From: JAUIAI01 sp041396685 | Lineage (GTDB): Bacteria > Pseudomonadota > Gammaproteobacteria > Burkholderiales > Burkholderiaceae_E | Direction: 5' to 3' | Length of the DNA: 64,000 bases | Assembly: GCA_041396685.1 (NCBI GenBank) | Contig: JAWKYD010000015.1 | Location: forward strand, 1-64,000 | Notes under the pieces: generated by a model | Databases searched by the model: none | Seen by the model: the letters and a program-made list of their open reading frames with translations, nothing else | What the model was told of the DNA's origin: nothing | Position numbers and translations under genes: made by a program | In this document: piece by piece, positions 61,652-64,000 of the stretch | Numbering within the stretch: position 1 is the stretch's first letter | Layout of the letters: each line of letters starts with the position of its first letter

Positions 61652-62956
61652 ATGGCCGTACTCGAACCCTACGCCAAGCCGCCGACCACGTTCGCGGGCT
61701 TCCTCGACGACCTCAATCCGACCGCGCTCGCCAATGCGCTGATCGGTTTCATCTTCGCCGCCACCGGCCCGGTGGCGATCATTCTCACGGTGGGTTCGCG
61801 CGGCGGCCTCGATCAAAACCAGCTCGCCTCGTGGGTGTTCGGTTCGTTCTTCATCAACGGCCTGCTGTCCATCTTCGCCTGCTGGCGCTACCGCATGCCG
61901 TTGGTGTTCTTCTGGACCATCCCGGGCACCGTGCTGGTGGGCCCGGCTCTCACGCATCTGAGTTTTCCCGAGGTGGTCGGCGCCTTTCATGCCACCGGCC
62001 TGCTCATTCTCCTGCTCGGATTCAGCGGCTGGGTTCGGCGCACGATGTCGGCGGTACCGATGCCGATCGTGATGGGCATGGTCGCCGGCGTGTTCCTGCA
62101 GTTCGGCACCGACTGGATCGTCTCGCTACGCACGGACCTCGCCATGGCCGGCCCGATGACCGCGGCCTTCGTCCTGCTTTCGGCCGTGCCGGCCCTGGGC
62201 CGCCGCATGCCGCCGCTGATCGGTGCACTGATCGTCGGTGCCATCATGATCGCCGTCGGCGGTTCGGCGGGTTCGGTCACGCCGACCGGGCAGTGGTTCG
62301 GCGGCCCGCAACCGATCATGCCGGTCTTCTCGTGGCAGGCGATGCTCGAGCTGGTACTGCCGTTGGCCATCACCGTGCTGGTCGTCCAGAACGGCCAGGG
62401 CGTGGCGGTTCTGCACGCGGCCGGGCACTCGGCGCCGATCAACCGCATCACCGTGGCCTGCGGTCTCTGGTCGATGCTGGCGGCGGTCGTGGGCACCTCG
62501 TCCACCTGCCTGACCGGCCCCACCAATGCACTGATCTCCAGTTCGGGCCGGCGCGAGTCGCACTATGCGGCCGGCGTCATGGTCGGGGTGCTGGCGCTCG
62601 TATTCGGTATGTTCTCACCGGCTTTCACGCACGTGCTGCTGGCCACGCCGCCAGCCTTCATCGCCACCCTGGCGGGCCTCGCGATGCTGCGCGTGCTGCA
62701 GGCCGCCTTCGGCGCCGCCTTTGGCGAAGGCTTTCGCCTCGGTGCCCTGATCACCTTCCTGATCACGGTCTCCAAGGTCAGTCTGTGGAACATCGGTGCA
62801 CCCTTCTGGGGGCTGGTGTTCGGCTTTCTCGTTTCCTGGCTGCTGGAGCGGAGCGATTTCACGGCGGCGCGGGCTGCCCGCGAGGCGGCGCGCGCCGAAG
62901 CCACACCGGCCACGACCGAACCCGTGCGCCCCACTGCCGCATCCAAGGCTGGCTGA
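61652..62956 (+). CDS. BenE-type benzoate/H+ symporter family protein
   Basis: The 434-residue membrane protein has about 12 helices with the BenE features NALIGFIFAATGPVAIIL, GLLSIFACWRYRMPLVFFWTIPG and VGTSSTCLTGPTNALI. Family members take up aromatic acids such as benzoate with protons. The last about 30 residues are a charged Ala/Thr tail. It may feed the aromatic-ring enzymes elsewhere in the genome, but no benzoate-pathway gene is adjacent. Confidence 0.85.
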   Translation: MAVLEPYAKPPTTFAGFLDDLNPTALANALIGFIFAATGPVAIILTVGSRGGLDQNQLASWVFGSFFINGLLSIFACWRYRMPLVFFWTIPGTVLVGPALTHLSFPEVVGAFHATGLLILLLGFSGWVRRTMSAVPMPIVMGMVAGVFLQFGTDWIVSLRTDLAMAGPMTAAFVLLSAVPALGRRMPPLIGALIVGAIMIAVGGSAGSVTPTGQWFGGPQPIMPVFSWQAMLELVLPLAITVLVVQNGQGVAVLHAAGHSAPINRITVACGLWSMLAAVVGTSSTCLTGPTNALISSSGRRESHYAAGVMVGVLALVFGMFSPAFTHVLLATPPAFIATLAGLAMLRVLQAAFGAAFGEGFRLGALITFLITVSKVSLWNIGAPFWGLVFGFLVSWLLERSDFTAARAAREAARAEATPATTEPVRPTAASKAG

Positions 62957-63035
62957 ACCACGGCAGTGGCGTGGCCGACCGGCGGCGACAGGTATATTCG
63001 GCGCGCGCGATCAACTTCCGGAATGCAACCCCGAC

Positions 63036-64000
63036 ATGATTGAACCCTATGACCTGTTCGTGATCGGCGCGGGCTCGGGCGGCGTGCGCGCGGCGCGCAT
63101 CGCCGCCGGTCACGGCGCCCGTGTGGCGATCGCCGAGGACTACCGTTACGGTGGCACCTGCGTGATCCGCGGCTGCGTGCCCAAAAAGCTGCTCGTGCTG
63201 GCCAGCCGGCTGCGCGACGAGTTCGAGCGCGCACCCGCCTATGGCTGGCACCTGGGCGAGGCCCGCTTCGACTGGCCGCGCCTGCGGGCCGCGAAGGACC
63301 TCGAGATCTCGCGGCTGGAAGGCATCTACCGCCGCAATCTCGAGAACGCCGGCGTCACCCTGTTCGGCGACCGCGCCGTGATCGACTCCGCCGACACGGT
63401 GACGCTGCAATCGAGCGGTGAAAGCATTCGCACCAAGCGCATCCTGATCGCCACCGGCGGCTGGCCCTACAAGCCCGACATCCCGGGCGCCGATCTGGCC
63501 ATCACGTCGAACGAAGTCTTCGACCTGGCAGAGCTGCCGGAATCCATCGTCATCGAGGGCGGCGGCTACATCGGCGTCGAGTTCGCCTGCATGATGCAGC
63601 GCATGGGGGTGAAGGTCACCCTGCTCTACCGTGGCGACAAGATCCTTCGCGGCTTCGACGACGATTTGCGCGATCACGTCAGCGAGGCCATGCAGGCCGC
63701 TGGCGTCACGATCCGCCTGCGTTCCCAGATCAATGCCATCGCCGGCAGCCACGGCGCACTCGAGGTTCGCTGCGACGACGGCGCCAGCCTGCACGCGGCC
63801 CAGGTCATGCTGGCCACCGGGCGGCGACCGAACACGCGCGCTATCGGCCTCGAGACGGTCGGCGTCGAGTGCGACGAATGGGGTGCGATCCGCGTCACGG
63901 CCGACTCGCGAACCAACGTCGAGGGCATCTGGGCGATCGGCGATGTCACCAACCGTCTGGCGCTGACCCCGGTCGCCATCCGCGAAGGCCACGCGTTCGC
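63036..64000 (+). CDS. gor: Glutathione-disulfide reductase, 3' end outside window
   Basis: The first 321 codons of a flavin disulfide reductase are present. The FAD-binding GAGSGGVRAARIA (about 11–23) is followed by the redox pair C42/C47 in GGTCVIRGCVPKK, the form typical of glutathione reductases, and IEGGGYIGVEFA (NADP-binding, about 175–186) and AIGDVTNR (about 306). It reduces oxidised glutathione with NADPH. The stop lies beyond base 64000. Confidence 0.93.
   Translation, partial: MIEPYDLFVIGAGSGGVRAARIAAGHGARVAIAEDYRYGGTCVIRGCVPKKLLVLASRLRDEFERAPAYGWHLGEARFDWPRLRAAKDLEISRLEGIYRRNLENAGVTLFGDRAVIDSADTVTLQSSGESIRTKRILIATGGWPYKPDIPGADLAITSNEVFDLAELPESIVIEGGGYIGVEFACMMQRMGVKVTLLYRGDKILRGFDDDLRDHVSEAMQAAGVTIRLRSQINAIAGSHGALEVRCDDGASLHAAQVMLATGRRPNTRAIGLETVGVECDEWGAIRVTADSRTNVEGIWAIGDVTNRLALTPVAIREGHAF

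Overview
The window is GC-rich with dense, often overlapping genes and no rRNA, tRNA, CRISPR array or intact insertion sequence that I could find. The gene set points to a betaproteobacterium, probably Burkholderiales. It has a gshB–EIIA(Man)–HPr–EI cluster next to amtB–glnK and ubiK, the metX–metW pair, DUF1840, comM/yifB and an isobutyryl-CoA mutase fusion (IcmF). This placement is inferred from gene content and order, not from a ribosomal marker.

Layout. 1–7.7 kb: the end of a DUF2461 gene, extradiol dioxygenase subunits ligA–ligB, a PhyH oxygenase, an acyl-CoA ligase, a nitronate monooxygenase, an FKBP isomerase and an LLM flavin enzyme. 7.7–22.6 kb: the most unusual region. A MurG-like glycosyltransferase and a kinase-like protein precede a histidine kinase/sigma-54 activator pair (minus strand). 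A seven-gene overlapping operon follows: receiver–glycosyltransferase fusion, two GT4 enzymes, a half-size ABC exporter, two APH-fold kinase-like proteins and an AlgE-like outer-membrane barrel. A GG-N10-GC sigma-54 promoter and a 21-bp-spaced repeated motif lie just upstream. I read this as an undescribed, phosphorelay-controlled glycan synthesis and export locus. 22.9–36.2 kb: small enzymes, thiolase, a second nitronate monooxygenase, slyX, icmF, a RuBisCO-like protein with a cupin and a crotonase, and a PQQ-type sugar dehydrogenase.

36.1–43.9 kb (core metabolism and nitrogen control): one tightly coupled operon runs gshB–EIIA–HPr–EI–metX–metW. The amtB–glnK pair has its own sigma-54 promoter, two NtrC-like sites and an intrinsic terminator. 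44–56 kb looks like an accessory insertion between ubiK and comM, which are neighbours in many Betaproteobacteria. It carries an exported amidase, a LuxR regulator, an RND efflux pump, a gene-poor stretch, an orphan histidine kinase and a graveyard of gene fragments. That graveyard holds an IS91-type transposase scrap, the 3' tail of a second icmF, half a PIN toxin, an intact antitoxin gene, a frameshifted slyX and a DUF3574 scrap. The icmF tail and slyX copy keep the order of the intact icmF–slyX pair at 26.6–30.2 kb, but divergence is substantial.

56.1–64 kb: comM/yifB with a large Asp/Ala-rich insertion, a CoA-transferase/racemase, an MFS transporter, a lipoprotein, DUF1840, a BenE transporter and the start of glutathione reductase.
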